From Streptomyces thermodiastaticus (GTDB taxonomy: Bacteria; Actinomycetota; Actinomycetes; Streptomycetales; Streptomycetaceae): DNA of 64,000 nt. The translations under genes were made by a program, and so were the position numbers. Position 1 is the first letter of the stretch, and the number at the start of each line of letters is the position of its first letter. The notes beneath the pieces are model-generated. The model was not told the origin of the DNA and searched no databases. It saw only the letters and a program-made list of their open reading frames with translations. Shown in pieces: positions 27,589 through 36,250 of this stretch. The stretch is taken from assembly GCF_014656135.1 (NCBI RefSeq), contig NZ_BNBV01000001.1, forward strand, positions 186,001-250,000, read 5' to 3'.

Positions 27589-27875
27589 CGCGGGGCGGTG
27601 GAACGCTGCGCGCGCGTTCCACCGCCGGTGACGCCGGTCGGCTCACCCCGCCGACCCGGAGCAGGTACCGGCCGTCGCCCAGCGCCTCGCAGCGCAAGGA
27701 GGTCCGGCGCCACTGGCCGATGCCCGCGTTGCCCGCGTCCTCGCAGGCCTGGGCCGACGGGCAGACGCCGGCGGGAACGGCCGCCGGGTCGTGCGAAAGC
27801 CGTACCGGAGTTGAGGGCCACACCGCCGACGACGGTGGCGGCGAGCGCCGCGGACACGCACCGCCTCCTCACCAT
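27539..27875 (-). pseudogene. Small secreted protein, apparently frameshifted
   Basis: From an ATG at 27875 the minus strand encodes a clear signal peptide: MVRRRCVSAALAATVVGG followed by VALNSGTAFA. Downstream of the cleavage site the frame becomes arginine-rich and implausible. A neighbouring frame instead gives DPAAVPAGVCPSAQACEDAG and RRTSLRCEALGDGRYLLRVG, a sensible Cys-containing mature domain. Joining them needs a 1-nt deletion or 2-nt insertion near 27795. It is either a broken gene or a sequence error. The C-terminal end of the second frame runs into the 17-bp tandem repeat. Function unknown. Confidence 0.45.
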
Positions 27876-28129
27876 GGGAACCCTTCTGAACGCCTGTCAC
27901 GAGTGATTGCGGTACCAGGACGGCGTCTTCGGGGCGGAGGCGTCGCGCAACCGTCCGTTGCCGGCCACTGCGTGCGAGTCCCACCGGAAAGCGCGCACGT
28001 CCGGCCGATGTCCATGGGGTGACGTGAGAAAGGGGTGAACGGCGCGGCCCGCCCGCAGCGGAACGACACCTCGGCACGGTCCCCGTGCGGCCTGCCGGCG
28101 CATGCTCTCGGTCACCCGCGTCCGGCTTC

Positions 28130-29368
28130 TCAGGTGAGCACCGCCAGGGGGTCGTCGAGGACGGGCTGCCAGGCCAGTTCGGCGGCGCCGACCAGGCTGT
28201 TGTGGCTCAGCGTGCAGGGCAGGACGGGAACGGCGCCGCTGCGCCCCCACAGGCTGCGGCCGGCGACGACCGCGCGCAGACGGTCCGGGTCGGCCTCCAG
28301 CAGGGTGCGGTGCAGTCCGCCGAGGACGATGCGGTCCGGGTTGAGGATGTTGACCAGCCCGGCCAGTCCCAGGCCCAGACGGTCGATCAGGGCGGCCACG
28401 GCGTCGCGGACGGCCGCGTCGTCGCGGTGGTTGCGGACGAGGTCGTCGGCCTGCCGCAGCAGGGACACCTCCGGGCCCGGTTCGCGGCCGGCGGCGGTCA
28501 GGAGGGCCAGCGGGTCGGTCTCCACGTCCAGGCAGCCGCGGTTGCCGCAGTGGCACGGGCGGCCCTCGGGGTTGACCGTGAGGTGCCCGACCTCCAGGGC
28601 GAGCCCGGAGCTTCCGGTGTGCAGCCGGCCGTCCAGGACCAGCGCGCCGCCCACGCCGCGATGGCCGGTGGCCACGCACAGCAGATCGCGGGCGCCCCGC
28701 CCGGCGCCGTGCCGGTGCTCGGCGAGCGCGGCCAGGTTGACGTCGTTCGCCGCGAACGCCGGGCCGGTGATCCCGGCGGCCCGCACGCACTCCTCGAAGA
28801 TCCGCCTGACCGGCGCGCCCACCGGCCAGGCCACGTGCAGCGGGTTGAGGGCCAGCCCCTCCGGCTCGGCCACCGCGGACGGCACGGCGACCGCGGCCCC
28901 GACACAGCGCCGCCCGGTGGTGCGCAGCAGTCCGGCACCGGCCTCCACGACGGCGCCGAGCACCTGTGCCGGATCGGCGTCCACGGACAGGCGTCCCGGC
29001 GCGGTCGCCACGATCCGGCCGCCGAGACCGACCAGTGCCGCGCGGAATCCGTCGGCGTGCACCTGCGCGGCGAGGGCGACGGGCCCGTCCTCGGCGATCG
29101 ACAGCCGGTGCGAGGGGCGGCCCTGGGCGCCGGCGGCCGCGCCCGGCCGGGCGTCCACCCGGATCAGGCCCAGCGCCTCCAGTTCGGCGGCCACCGCGCC
29201 GGCCGTCGCCCGGGTCACCCCCAGCTCGGCGGTCAGCACGGCCCGCGTGGGGGCGCGTCCGGTGTGCACGAGCTGCAACGCGGGGCCGAGCGCACCGCGC
29301 CCTCGGTCCAGCCGCGTCCTGGAGGTGGTTCCTTCCCCCGCTGCCCGGGGGTCCGCCTTGCCGCTCAT
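28130..29368 (-). CDS. ROK-family transcriptional regulator
   Basis: A 412-residue ROK repressor. The N-terminal winged helix (about residues 25-70, with TRAVLTAELGVTRATAGAVA) precedes an ASKHA-fold sugar kinase-like domain. The ROK zinc motif CHCGNRGCLDVE (about 290) and the sugar-site residues GHLTVNPEGR are visible. ROK repressors sense sugars or sugar phosphates, for example NagC/Mlc or XylR types. The phosphate-binding DxGxT loop of kinases is replaced by QVHADGFRAAL, consistent with a regulator and not an enzyme. No sugar gene lies directly beside it, so its targets are not evident. Confidence 0.88.
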   Translation of the reverse strand: MSGKADPRAAGEGTTSRTRLDRGRGALGPALQLVHTGRAPTRAVLTAELGVTRATAGAVAAELEALGLIRVDARPGAAAGAQGRPSHRLSIAEDGPVALAAQVHADGFRAALVGLGGRIVATAPGRLSVDADPAQVLGAVVEAGAGLLRTTGRRCVGAAVAVPSAVAEPEGLALNPLHVAWPVGAPVRRIFEECVRAAGITGPAFAANDVNLAALAEHRHGAGRGARDLLCVATGHRGVGGALVLDGRLHTGSSGLALEVGHLTVNPEGRPCHCGNRGCLDVETDPLALLTAAGREPGPEVSLLRQADDLVRNHRDDAAVRDAVAALIDRLGLGLAGLVNILNPDRIVLGGLHRTLLEADPDRLRAVVAGRSLWGRSGAVPVLPCTLSHNSLVGAAELAWQPVLDDPLAVLT

Positions 29369-29452
29369 GAGGGCGAGTCTGTCATGATCCGCAGGCAGGG
29401 CGGCCCGCAGCCCGTGCCCGTGGGACGTGACGGCACGCCCGGGAGCCGCCCG

Positions 29453-30112
29453 CTACAGGCCGCTCACCCGCAGCGTGATGTTCAGCCGTCCGGCCAGGCC
29501 CAACTCCCTTGGCCCGGTGTTCGCGTGGATCCGGGGCACGCCGTGGTACGCGAACCGCGAGGGTCCGCCGAAGACGAACAGGTCGCCGCTGCGCAGCTCG
29601 ATGTCCTGCCAGGGCCTGCCGCGGGTGCGGGTGTTGCCGAAGCGGAACACACAGGTGTCGCCGAGGCTGAGGGACACCACGGGGGCGTCGGAGTGCTCGT
29701 CGCTGTCGCGGTGCATGCCCATGCGGGCGTCGGCGCCGTAGAAGTTGATCAGCGCTATGTCGTACACCGCGTCGCGGGCCGCTGCGGGGCCGAGCGTCTC
29801 GCGCACCGCCCGCCGGCCCAGCTCGCCCAGCCAGGCCGGGAAGGGCTTGACCGGGGCGCCGTCGCCGTCGACGACGGTGCGGGCGTAGCCGTACGGGTAC
29901 CAGTGCAGCCCGAGGCACACCTGCCGGGCGGTCATGGTGCCGCCGCCGGGTGTGCGCACGGTGCGCAGGCCGGCCGGCGGACGCGCCCACTGCCGGCAGG
30001 CCTCCAGCAGCTGCCGCTGCCGGGCCGGCTCCAGCCAGTCCGGCACATGCACCGCTCCCGGCGCCGGCTCGGTGCGGCCGCGGGGGAACAGCTCGGCGTC
30101 CATGTCTCCCAT
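29453..30112 (-). CDS. alkB: AlkB-type 2-oxoglutarate/Fe(II) dioxygenase
   Basis: A 219-residue oxidative DNA (or RNA) demethylase. The Fe(II) ligands are visible in MGMHRDSDEHSDAP (His-x-Asp) and in RFAYHGVPRI (distal His). The 2-oxoglutarate-binding arginines are in NTGPRELGLAGRLNITLRVS. AlkB removes alkyl groups such as 1-methyladenine and 3-methylcytosine by oxidation. Two in-frame ATGs at 30112 and 30103 are possible starts. It is divergent from the methyltransferase gene with a 67-bp gap. Confidence 0.9.
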   Translation of the reverse strand: MGDMDAELFPRGRTEPAPGAVHVPDWLEPARQRQLLEACRQWARPPAGLRTVRTPGGGTMTARQVCLGLHWYPYGYARTVVDGDGAPVKPFPAWLGELGRRAVRETLGPAAARDAVYDIALINFYGADARMGMHRDSDEHSDAPVVSLSLGDTCVFRFGNTRTRGRPWQDIELRSGDLFVFGGPSRFAYHGVPRIHANTGPRELGLAGRLNITLRVSGL

Positions 30113-30179
30113 ACTGCCCCGGCCGGGCCGGCCGCCGTCCGGCGGTCCGGAGCCGGGGCTCCGCTAGCCTGGACGGACG

Positions 30180-31325
30180 ATGAACGACCCGATGACCACC
30201 CCCTGGGGCGAGCTGAAACTGTCCCGTTTCCCCGAGGACCCGCGCGACCGGCTGCGTGCCTGGGACGCCTCCGACGCGTACCTGCTGGAGCATCTGGCCG
30301 GCCAGCCGGTCGGTCTGTCGGGGAACGTGGTGGTCCTCACAGACCGCTGGGGCGCCCTGGTGACCGCGCTGGCGGCGCACCGGCCGGTGCAGATCACCGA
30401 CTCCTGGCTCGGGCAGGAGGCGACCCGCGCCAACCTGGCCCGCAACGGCGTCGAACCCGGCGCGGTGGAGCTGCTCACCACCCAGGACGCCCCGCCGGAG
30501 CGGATCGACGTGCTGCTGGTGCGGGTGCCCAAGAGCCTGGCGCTGCTGGAGGACCAGCTGCTGCGGCTGGCGCCCGCGGTGCACGCCGGCACGGTCGTCG
30601 TGGGCACCGGCATGGTCAAGGAGATCCACACCTCCACGCTGACGTTGTTCGAGCGGATCCTGGGCCCGACCCGGACCTCGCTCGCCCGGCGCAAGGCCCG
30701 GCTGATCTTCTGCACCCCGGATCCGTCGCTGCGGCGGCCCGGCAATCCGTGGCCGCACACGTACACGCTGCCTCAGGACGTCGGTGCCGTCTCCGGCCGG
30801 ACGGTCGTCAATCACGCGGGGGTGTTCTGCGCGGACCGGCTCGACATCGGCACACGTTTCTTCCTGCGTCAGCTGCCGAAGGCGCCGCGCGCCCGGCGGG
30901 TGGTGGACCTGGGCTGCGGCAACGGCGTGGTCGGTCTGGCGATGGCGCTGACCGCGCCTCAGGCCGAGGTGCTGTTCACGGACGAGTCGTTCCAGGCCAT
31001 CGCCTCGGCCCAGGCGACGTACCGGGCGAACGACGTGCCGGGGCACGCCGAGTTCCGGGTGGGCGACGGGCTGTCGCAAGTGGCGGCCGGCAGCGTGGAC
31101 CTGGTGCTCAACAACCCGCCGTTCCACTCGCATCAGGCGACGACGGACGCGACGGCCTGGCGGATGTTCACCGGGGCGCGGCGGGCGCTGCGCCCCGGCG
31201 GCGAGCTGTGGGTGGTGGGCAACCGTCATCTGGGCTATCACGTCAAGCTGCGCCGGGTGTTCGACAACTGCCGGCTGGTGGCGAGCGACCCGAAGTTCGT
31301 GGTGCTGCGCGCCGTCAAGAGGTGA
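30180..31325 (+). CDS. RsmC/RlmG-type guanine-N2 rRNA methyltransferase
   Basis: A 381-residue class I SAM methyltransferase with the duplicated architecture of RsmC/RlmG: a degenerate N-terminal domain (about residues 1-190) and an active C-terminal domain. Motif I is VVDLGCGNGVVGLAMAL (about 240-256). The catalytic NPPFH (about 310), typical of N2-guanine or N6-adenine methylation, follows LVLN. Members methylate a guanine in 16S (G1207) or 23S (G1835) rRNA; sequence alone does not settle which. Divergent from alkB. Confidence 0.87.
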   Translation: MNDPMTTPWGELKLSRFPEDPRDRLRAWDASDAYLLEHLAGQPVGLSGNVVVLTDRWGALVTALAAHRPVQITDSWLGQEATRANLARNGVEPGAVELLTTQDAPPERIDVLLVRVPKSLALLEDQLLRLAPAVHAGTVVVGTGMVKEIHTSTLTLFERILGPTRTSLARRKARLIFCTPDPSLRRPGNPWPHTYTLPQDVGAVSGRTVVNHAGVFCADRLDIGTRFFLRQLPKAPRARRVVDLGCGNGVVGLAMALTAPQAEVLFTDESFQAIASAQATYRANDVPGHAEFRVGDGLSQVAAGSVDLVLNNPPFHSHQATTDATAWRMFTGARRALRPGGELWVVGNRHLGYHVKLRRVFDNCRLVASDPKFVVLRAVKR

Positions 31326-31358
31326 CCGAGCCGGTCCTCGCGTCGCGGCCCCGGCCGG

Positions 31359-32234
31359 TCAGCGGGGTGCGGCCGTCGTCCGCGGGGTGCCGATCACGCC
31401 GATGAGACGGGCCACCTCGGCGGCCATCGCCTCCCGGCCCTGCGTGAGGTAGCTCCGGCAGTCGACCGCCTCCGGGCGGGCGGCGAGGGCGGAGCGGACG
31501 GCGCGGGTCAGGGCCGCGTTGAGGGCGGTGCCGACGTTCACCTTGCCGATGCCGCCGGCGACGGCCTGGGCGAGTTCGCCGTCGGGCACGCCGGAGGAGC
31601 CGTGCAGGACGAGCGGGACGTCCAGGGTGTCGGCGAGCCGTTTGACGAGGTCGTGGTCGAGCGCGGCGGTCCGCTCGGTCATGGCGTGCGTGGTGCCCAC
31701 GGCCACGGCGAGGGCGTCCACCCCGGAGGCGGTGACGAACGCGTGCGCCTCCCCCGGGTCGGTCCGGGCGCCGGGGGCGTGGGCGTCCAGCGAGGGCCGG
31801 CCGTCCTTGCCGCCGATCTGGCCCAACTCGGCCTCCACCCACAGCCCGTGGGCGTGCGCCCAGTCGGCGGCGCTCCGGGTGCGGGAGAGGTTCTCCGCGT
31901 ACGGCAGCCGGGAGGCGTCGTACATGACGGAGCTGAAGCCGGCGTCGGCGGCCTGCCGCAGCAGGTCGTCGCGCTGGACGTGGTCCAGGTGCAGCGCGAC
32001 CGGGACGGCGGCGTGCTCGGCGGCGGTGACCGCGGCCCGGGCCAGCGGCAGCAGCCGCCCGCAGCGGAACGCGACCGTGTTCTCGCTGACCTGGATGACC
32101 ACGGGCGCGCCGGCCTGCTCCGCGCCGGCGACGACCGCCTCGATGTGTTCCAGGGTGATGACGTTGAAGGCGGCGACGGCGGAGCGGGCAGCGGCGGCGG
32201 CGCCGACCAGCTCACCGGTGGCTGCAAGCGGCAC
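31359..32234 (-). CDS. Class II ketose-bisphosphate aldolase (GatY/KbaY-like)
   Basis: A 291-residue class II aldolase that cleaves a ketose-1,6-bisphosphate (tagatose- or fructose-type) into DHAP and glyceraldehyde-3-phosphate. It has AFNVITLEHIEAVVAGAEQ at the N terminus, the metal-binding HLDH (about residue 82), EAELGQIGGKDG, VAVGTTHAM and VLHGSSGVPDG with its metal-binding His. It is 45 bp downstream of the SIS-domain gene on the same strand. Next to a divergent DeoR regulator this makes a compact amino-sugar or hexitol catabolic unit comparable to agaS-kbaY. Confidence 0.88.
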   Translation of the reverse strand: MPLAATGELVGAAAAARSAVAAFNVITLEHIEAVVAGAEQAGAPVVIQVSENTVAFRCGRLLPLARAAVTAAEHAAVPVALHLDHVQRDDLLRQAADAGFSSVMYDASRLPYAENLSRTRSAADWAHAHGLWVEAELGQIGGKDGRPSLDAHAPGARTDPGEAHAFVTASGVDALAVAVGTTHAMTERTAALDHDLVKRLADTLDVPLVLHGSSGVPDGELAQAVAGGIGKVNVGTALNAALTRAVRSALAARPEAVDCRSYLTQGREAMAAEVARLIGVIGTPRTTAAPR

Positions 32235-32279
32235 GACCGGTCCTTTCGAGGGTGGGGGCAGGGGGTCGGGGCCAAGGTG

Positions 32280-33161
32280 TCAGGGGGTGAGGACGACGGA
32301 GCGGGTCAGGTGGCGCGGCCGGTCCGGGTCGAGTCCGCGGGACGCGGCGACGGCGAGGGCGAGGCGCTGGGCGCGGACCAGTTCGGCCAGCGGGTCGAGG
32401 CCGCCGTCGATCCACATGCCGCCGGTGGCGCGCACCTGGTCCGCCAGGCCGTCCGGGGCCGGGCCGAGCATCCAGGTGGCGGTGCCCCTGGTGGTGATGC
32501 TGATGGGGCCGTGCCGGTACTCCATCGCCGGGTAGGCCTCGGTCCAGGACAGGGAGGCCTCACGCATCTTCAGGGCGGCCTCGTGGGCGAGCCCGACCGT
32601 CCAGCCGCGGCCCAGGAAGGTGAACTGGGTGCAGCCGGGCAGTCCCTCGGGCAGCGGCTCGGCCAGGGCGGTGCGGCCGTCGGCGACGACGGCGTCGGTG
32701 TGCAGGCCGAGGTGGGCGCGCAGCAGGGTCAGCGCGGTGGTGGCGAACCGGGTCTGCACGACGGAGCGTTCGTCGGCCCAGTCCAGCACGACCACGTCGT
32801 CGGCGGCGTCCATGACCGGTGTGGCGGGGTCCGCGGTGACGGCGGTGGTGCGCGTCCGGCCCTTCGCCCTGTCCAGCAGGTTCAGGACTTCCGTGGTGGT
32901 GCCGGAGCGGGTGAGGGCGACGACGCGGTCGTAGGAGCGGTGGTGTGGGAACTCCGAGGCGGCGAAGGCGTCGGTCTCGCCCTGCCCGGCGCTCTCGCGC
33001 AGCACGGCGGCGGCCTGGGCCATGTAGTACGACGTCCCGCAGCCGACGATCGCCACCCGTTCCCCCGGGGCCGGCAGTGCGGTGCGGTGTCCGGCGGCCT
33101 CGGCCGCGACGCGGGCCCAGCACTCGGGCTGGCTGGTCAGTTCGTCCTCGGCATGGCTCAT
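32280..33161 (-). CDS. SIS-domain sugar-phosphate isomerase/deaminase (AgaS-like)
   Basis: A 293-residue protein with two SIS domains of the GlmS-C/AgaS type. The first has VAIVGCGTSYYMAQAAAVLR (about residues 35-55) and ALTRSGTTTEVLNLLD (about 80-95). The second has FLGRGWTVGLAHEAALKMRE and AYPAMEYRHGPISI (about 210-225), a conserved active-site loop in this family. It likely interconverts a 6-phospho-amino sugar and ketose phosphate with ammonia release, feeding the aldolase downstream. The ATG at 33161 with GAAGGGG upstream is preferred over an ATG 14 codons earlier. Confidence 0.88.
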   Translation of the reverse strand: MSHAEDELTSQPECWARVAAEAAGHRTALPAPGERVAIVGCGTSYYMAQAAAVLRESAGQGETDAFAASEFPHHRSYDRVVALTRSGTTTEVLNLLDRAKGRTRTTAVTADPATPVMDAADDVVVLDWADERSVVQTRFATTALTLLRAHLGLHTDAVVADGRTALAEPLPEGLPGCTQFTFLGRGWTVGLAHEAALKMREASLSWTEAYPAMEYRHGPISITTRGTATWMLGPAPDGLADQVRATGGMWIDGGLDPLAELVRAQRLALAVAASRGLDPDRPRHLTRSVVLTP

Positions 33162-33184
33162 GGCAGCCCCTTCGCCGTGTGATT

Positions 33185-33225
33185 GTTCGTGCACGATAGC
33201 CACTGGTTTCGAGCAGGTTCAAGCA
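33185..33225. promoter_or_regulatory. Candidate DeoR operator: three phased TTCrwGCA repeats
   Basis: TTCGTGCA (33186-33193), TTCGAGCA (33208-33215) and TTCAAGCA (33218-33225) are direct repeats whose starts are 22 and 10 bp apart, that is two and one helical turns. They lie in the 121-bp gap between the SIS gene and the divergent DeoR gene. Direct repeats on one DNA face are typical of DeoR-family operators. TCGTGCACGA at 33187-33196 is in addition a perfect 10-bp palindrome. Confidence 0.5.
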
Positions 33226-33282
33226 TCTTGACGGCGCATGGGTGCGTTAGGGTCGCGAAGAAGCAGGAAACGGAGGCCACCC

Positions 33283-34062
33283 ATGTCGCGCGACGCCCGC
33301 TGGAAGGCGCTGCTGGAACTCCTGGTCGAGCGGGGCCGGCTGGACGTCGAGGAGGCGGCGGCCGAGCTGGGCGTGTCGGCCGCGACGATCCGGCGGGACT
33401 TCGACCGGCTCGCCGAGCAGCAGATGCTGATCCGCACCCGGGGTGGCGCGGTCGTGCACGGGGTCTCCTACGAGCTGCCCCTGCGCTACAAGACAGCGCG
33501 CCGGGCCTCCGAGAAGCAGCGGATCGCCCAGGCCGTCGCCTCTCTGGTGGCTCCGGGCGAGGCGGTCGGCCTGACCGGCGGGACGACCACCACGGAGGTG
33601 GCCCGTGCCCTGGCCGTGCGTGAGGACCTCGCCTCGGGGTCGCCGGCCCTGACGGTGGTGACCAACGCGCTCAACATCGCCAACGAGCTGGCCGTGCGGC
33701 CCCAGTTCAAGATCGTGGTGACCGGTGGCGTCGCCCGCCCTCAGTCGTACGAGCTGATCGGCCCGCTGGCGGACGGTGTGCTGGGGCAGATCACGCTGGA
33801 CGTGGCGGTGCTGGGCGTGGTGGCCTTCGACGTCACCCACGGTGCCGCGGCCGACGACGAGGCGGAGGCGGCGATCAACCGGCTGCTGTGCGAACGCGCC
33901 GGCCGTGTGGTGGTCGCCGCGGACTCCAGCAAGCTCGGCCGCCGTGCCTTCGCCCGGATCTGCACGGCCCGGTCGGTGGACACGCTGGTGACGGACACGG
34001 CGGCGACGCCGGACGCCGTGCGCGGCTTCGAGGACGCGGGGATCCGGGTCGTCACCGTCTGA
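33283..34062 (+). CDS. DeoR/AgaR-family repressor (copy 2)
   Basis: A 259-residue repressor with the DeoR winged helix LLVERGRLDVEEAAAELGVS then AATIRRDFDRLAEQQMLIRT. The sensor domain has VGLTGGTTTTEVARALA, VVTNALNIANELA and VVVAADSSKLGRRAF. It is divergent from the SIS isomerase and aldolase, with three phased repeats in the shared 121-bp control region, so it most likely represses that unit and itself. The inducer would be a phosphorylated amino sugar or ketose. The ATG at 33283 has GGAGG 6-7 nt upstream. Confidence 0.92.
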   Translation: MSRDARWKALLELLVERGRLDVEEAAAELGVSAATIRRDFDRLAEQQMLIRTRGGAVVHGVSYELPLRYKTARRASEKQRIAQAVASLVAPGEAVGLTGGTTTTEVARALAVREDLASGSPALTVVTNALNIANELAVRPQFKIVVTGGVARPQSYELIGPLADGVLGQITLDVAVLGVVAFDVTHGAAADDEAEAAINRLLCERAGRVVVAADSSKLGRRAFARICTARSVDTLVTDTAATPDAVRGFEDAGIRVVTV

Positions 34063-34319
34063 ACCACCGCTGCCCGCACCGCCGCCGCGCCCAGCGGCAC
34101 GACCGCGTCCGCGCGGGATCGGGGCCGCGGCCGGGCCTCGCGCGGCCCTCGACCCGCACCTGCCGGCGGACACGACCGGCATGCCCCGGGTGTGTCCGGG
34201 TGCGCCGCGGCACCTCGGCACCTCGCGGCCACGGGCGCCTCCTGCGTCGCGGAGGCCCGGACTCTCCCCTGGGGGCACACTGGCAGTAGGCCGTCCGTGC
34301 TCACGAGGGGGTGTCGACG

Positions 34320-34892
34320 GTGACACGTCGCGCGGGAGTGTGGCTGTGGCGATGGCGGCGCAATCCGCTGCGGCGGACCTGCGACGTCGTCGAGGGATGG
34401 ATCCTGCTCGTGGCCTGGGTCCTCGCCGTGGCCGGCGGTCTGGTGGCGGGTCTGCTGACGGCAGGCGCGATCCAGCACAGCGCGGAGCAGGCCCGCGCGC
34501 GGAGCCAGCCCGTGCGGGCCGTGGTAGTCCAGGAACCGCCCGGGGATTCCGCCCGGCCGACGAGCAGCGCGCTGGTGTGGGGCACGGTCCGGTGGACCGA
34601 CCCGGACGGCTCGGCCCACACCGGACGGACCCGGATCCCGGCCTCCGCGACCCCCGGCGCGCAGCTGACGGTGTGGACCGACGGACGCGGCACGCTGACA
34701 CACCCGCCCGCCTCCGCCGCCGACACCGCCTTCCAGGCCTGCCTGGGCGGTCTGTGGGCATCGGCCGCCGGCGCCGGGCTGGTGATCGGCGGCACCAAAC
34801 TGGTCCAGGCCCGCCTCGACCGGCGCCGCTTCGACCAGTGGGAGGAGGAATGGGCCCGCGTGGACGCGCAGTGGCGGCGGAAGACCGGCTGA
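34320..34892 (+). CDS. Rv1733c-like membrane protein (copy 2)
   Basis: About 190 residues with two membrane segments (about residues 25-50 and 145-165) and an extracytoplasmic loop between them. The N-terminal WLWRWRRNPLRRTCDVVEGW is almost the same as in copy 1 at 18355-18969. The loop shares the V-W-T-D-x-x-G element (TVWTDGRGTLTHPP). I prefer the GTG at 34320, 9 nt after GAGGGG; a GTG at 34311 abuts that site. Family function is unknown. It is followed 77 bp later by an MFS gene on the same strand. Confidence 0.78.
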   Translation: MTRRAGVWLWRWRRNPLRRTCDVVEGWILLVAWVLAVAGGLVAGLLTAGAIQHSAEQARARSQPVRAVVVQEPPGDSARPTSSALVWGTVRWTDPDGSAHTGRTRIPASATPGAQLTVWTDGRGTLTHPPASAADTAFQACLGGLWASAAGAGLVIGGTKLVQARLDRRRFDQWEEEWARVDAQWRRKTG

Positions 34893-34969
34893 CGCCCACG
34901 CCCCTCCGCCCGGCGGCTGCGCGCCCCGGCGCTCTTGCCGCCGCCTCCGCGCGCCCGTAGCCTCCTTTT

Positions 34970-36190
34970 GTGCCGCCACTGAACAAAGTCCGTTCGCACA
35001 GCGCCGTGCCGGACCGCGACCTGAGCCGGCTGCGGGCCGTGCTCACCACGTTCTTCGCCCTCGACGGTTTCGTCTTCGCCGGCTGGGTCGTCCGCATCCC
35101 CGACATCAAGCACCAGGTCCACGCCTCCGCCGGATCGCTCGGCCTGGCCCTGCTGGGCGTGTCCGCGGGCGCCGTCGTCACGATGACTCTCACCGGCCGT
35201 CTGTGCCGCCGTTACGGCAGTCACCCGGTCACCGTGGTGTGCGCCGTGCTGCTCTCGCTCAGCGTGGCCCTGCCGCCGCTGACCCGCTCGGCCCCGGCCC
35301 TGGCCGCCGTCCTGCTGGTCTTCGGCGCCGCGTACGGCGGCATCAACGTCGCCTTCAACAGCGCGGCCGTGGATCTGGTGGCCGCACTGCGCCGGCCGGT
35401 CATGCCCAGTTTCCACGCGGCCTTCAGCCTCGGCGGCATGGTGGGGTCCGGGCTGGGCGGACTGGTGGCCGCACACCTGTCCCCCGCCCGCCATCTGCTG
35501 GCCCTCGCCGTGACCGGCCTGCTCGTCACCGGCGTGGCGGGGCGCGCCCTGCTGCGGCGGAAGCCCCCGGCACCGGCACACGGACACACGGCGGCGGACC
35601 GAGGCCGGGCCGGGCCCGCCGAGGACACGCATGCGGGCCGTGCGGGAAGCCGCGGCGTGGTGTTCGTCCTCGGGCTGGTCGCCCTGTGCACGGCGTACGG
35701 CGAGGGTGCCATGGCCGACTGGGGTGCGCTGCATTTCCAGCAGGACCTGGGGGCCTCACCGGGCGTGGCGGCGGCCGGTTATGCCTGTTTCGCGCTGGCG
35801 ATGACGATCGGCCGGCTGTCGGGGACCGCTCTGCTGGAACGACTGGGCCGCACCCGGACGATCGTCGCGGGCGGTTGCACCGCCGCGGCCGGCATGCTCC
35901 TCGCCTCGCTCACCCCGTCCGTCGGGGCGGCGTTGCTCGGGTTCGCCGTGACCGGGCTCGGGCTGGCCAACCTCTTCCCGGTCGCCGTCGAACGCGCCGG
36001 TGCCCTGGCCGGCCCGAGCGGCGTCGCGGTCGCCTCCACCTTCGGCTACGGCGGCATGCTCCTCGGTCCCCCGGCGATCGGCTTCATGACCGACTGGCTG
36101 TCGCTGCCGGCCGCGCTCACCAGCGTCGCCGTCCTGGCCGCCGTCGCCGCCGCGATCGGGCTCACCACCCGTCGGACCGCCGGCCGGTGA
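34970..36190 (+). CDS. MFS transporter (YbjJ-like)
   Basis: A 406-residue, 12-helix major facilitator. It starts with LRAVLTTFFALDGFVFAGWV, and the first cytoplasmic loop TGRLCRRYGSH is an RxGxR-like motif A. Helix 5 has SFHAAFSLGGMVGSGLGGL and the second half begins LVALCTAYGEGAMADWGALH, typical of the YbjJ/fucose-permease-like group. Substrate and direction cannot be told. The start is a GTG at 34970 with CCTCCTTTT upstream, so no clear Shine-Dalgarno sequence. Confidence 0.85.
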   Translation: MPPLNKVRSHSAVPDRDLSRLRAVLTTFFALDGFVFAGWVVRIPDIKHQVHASAGSLGLALLGVSAGAVVTMTLTGRLCRRYGSHPVTVVCAVLLSLSVALPPLTRSAPALAAVLLVFGAAYGGINVAFNSAAVDLVAALRRPVMPSFHAAFSLGGMVGSGLGGLVAAHLSPARHLLALAVTGLLVTGVAGRALLRRKPPAPAHGHTAADRGRAGPAEDTHAGRAGSRGVVFVLGLVALCTAYGEGAMADWGALHFQQDLGASPGVAAAGYACFALAMTIGRLSGTALLERLGRTRTIVAGGCTAAAGMLLASLTPSVGAALLGFAVTGLGLANLFPVAVERAGALAGPSGVAVASTFGYGGMLLGPPAIGFMTDWLSLPAALTSVAVLAAVAAAIGLTTRRTAGR

Positions 36191-36250
36191 CGGCCCGGGT
36201 GCCGGCGGAACCCTGCCGCGCCCCGTGCGATGTCCGGCACACTCCCTGTC

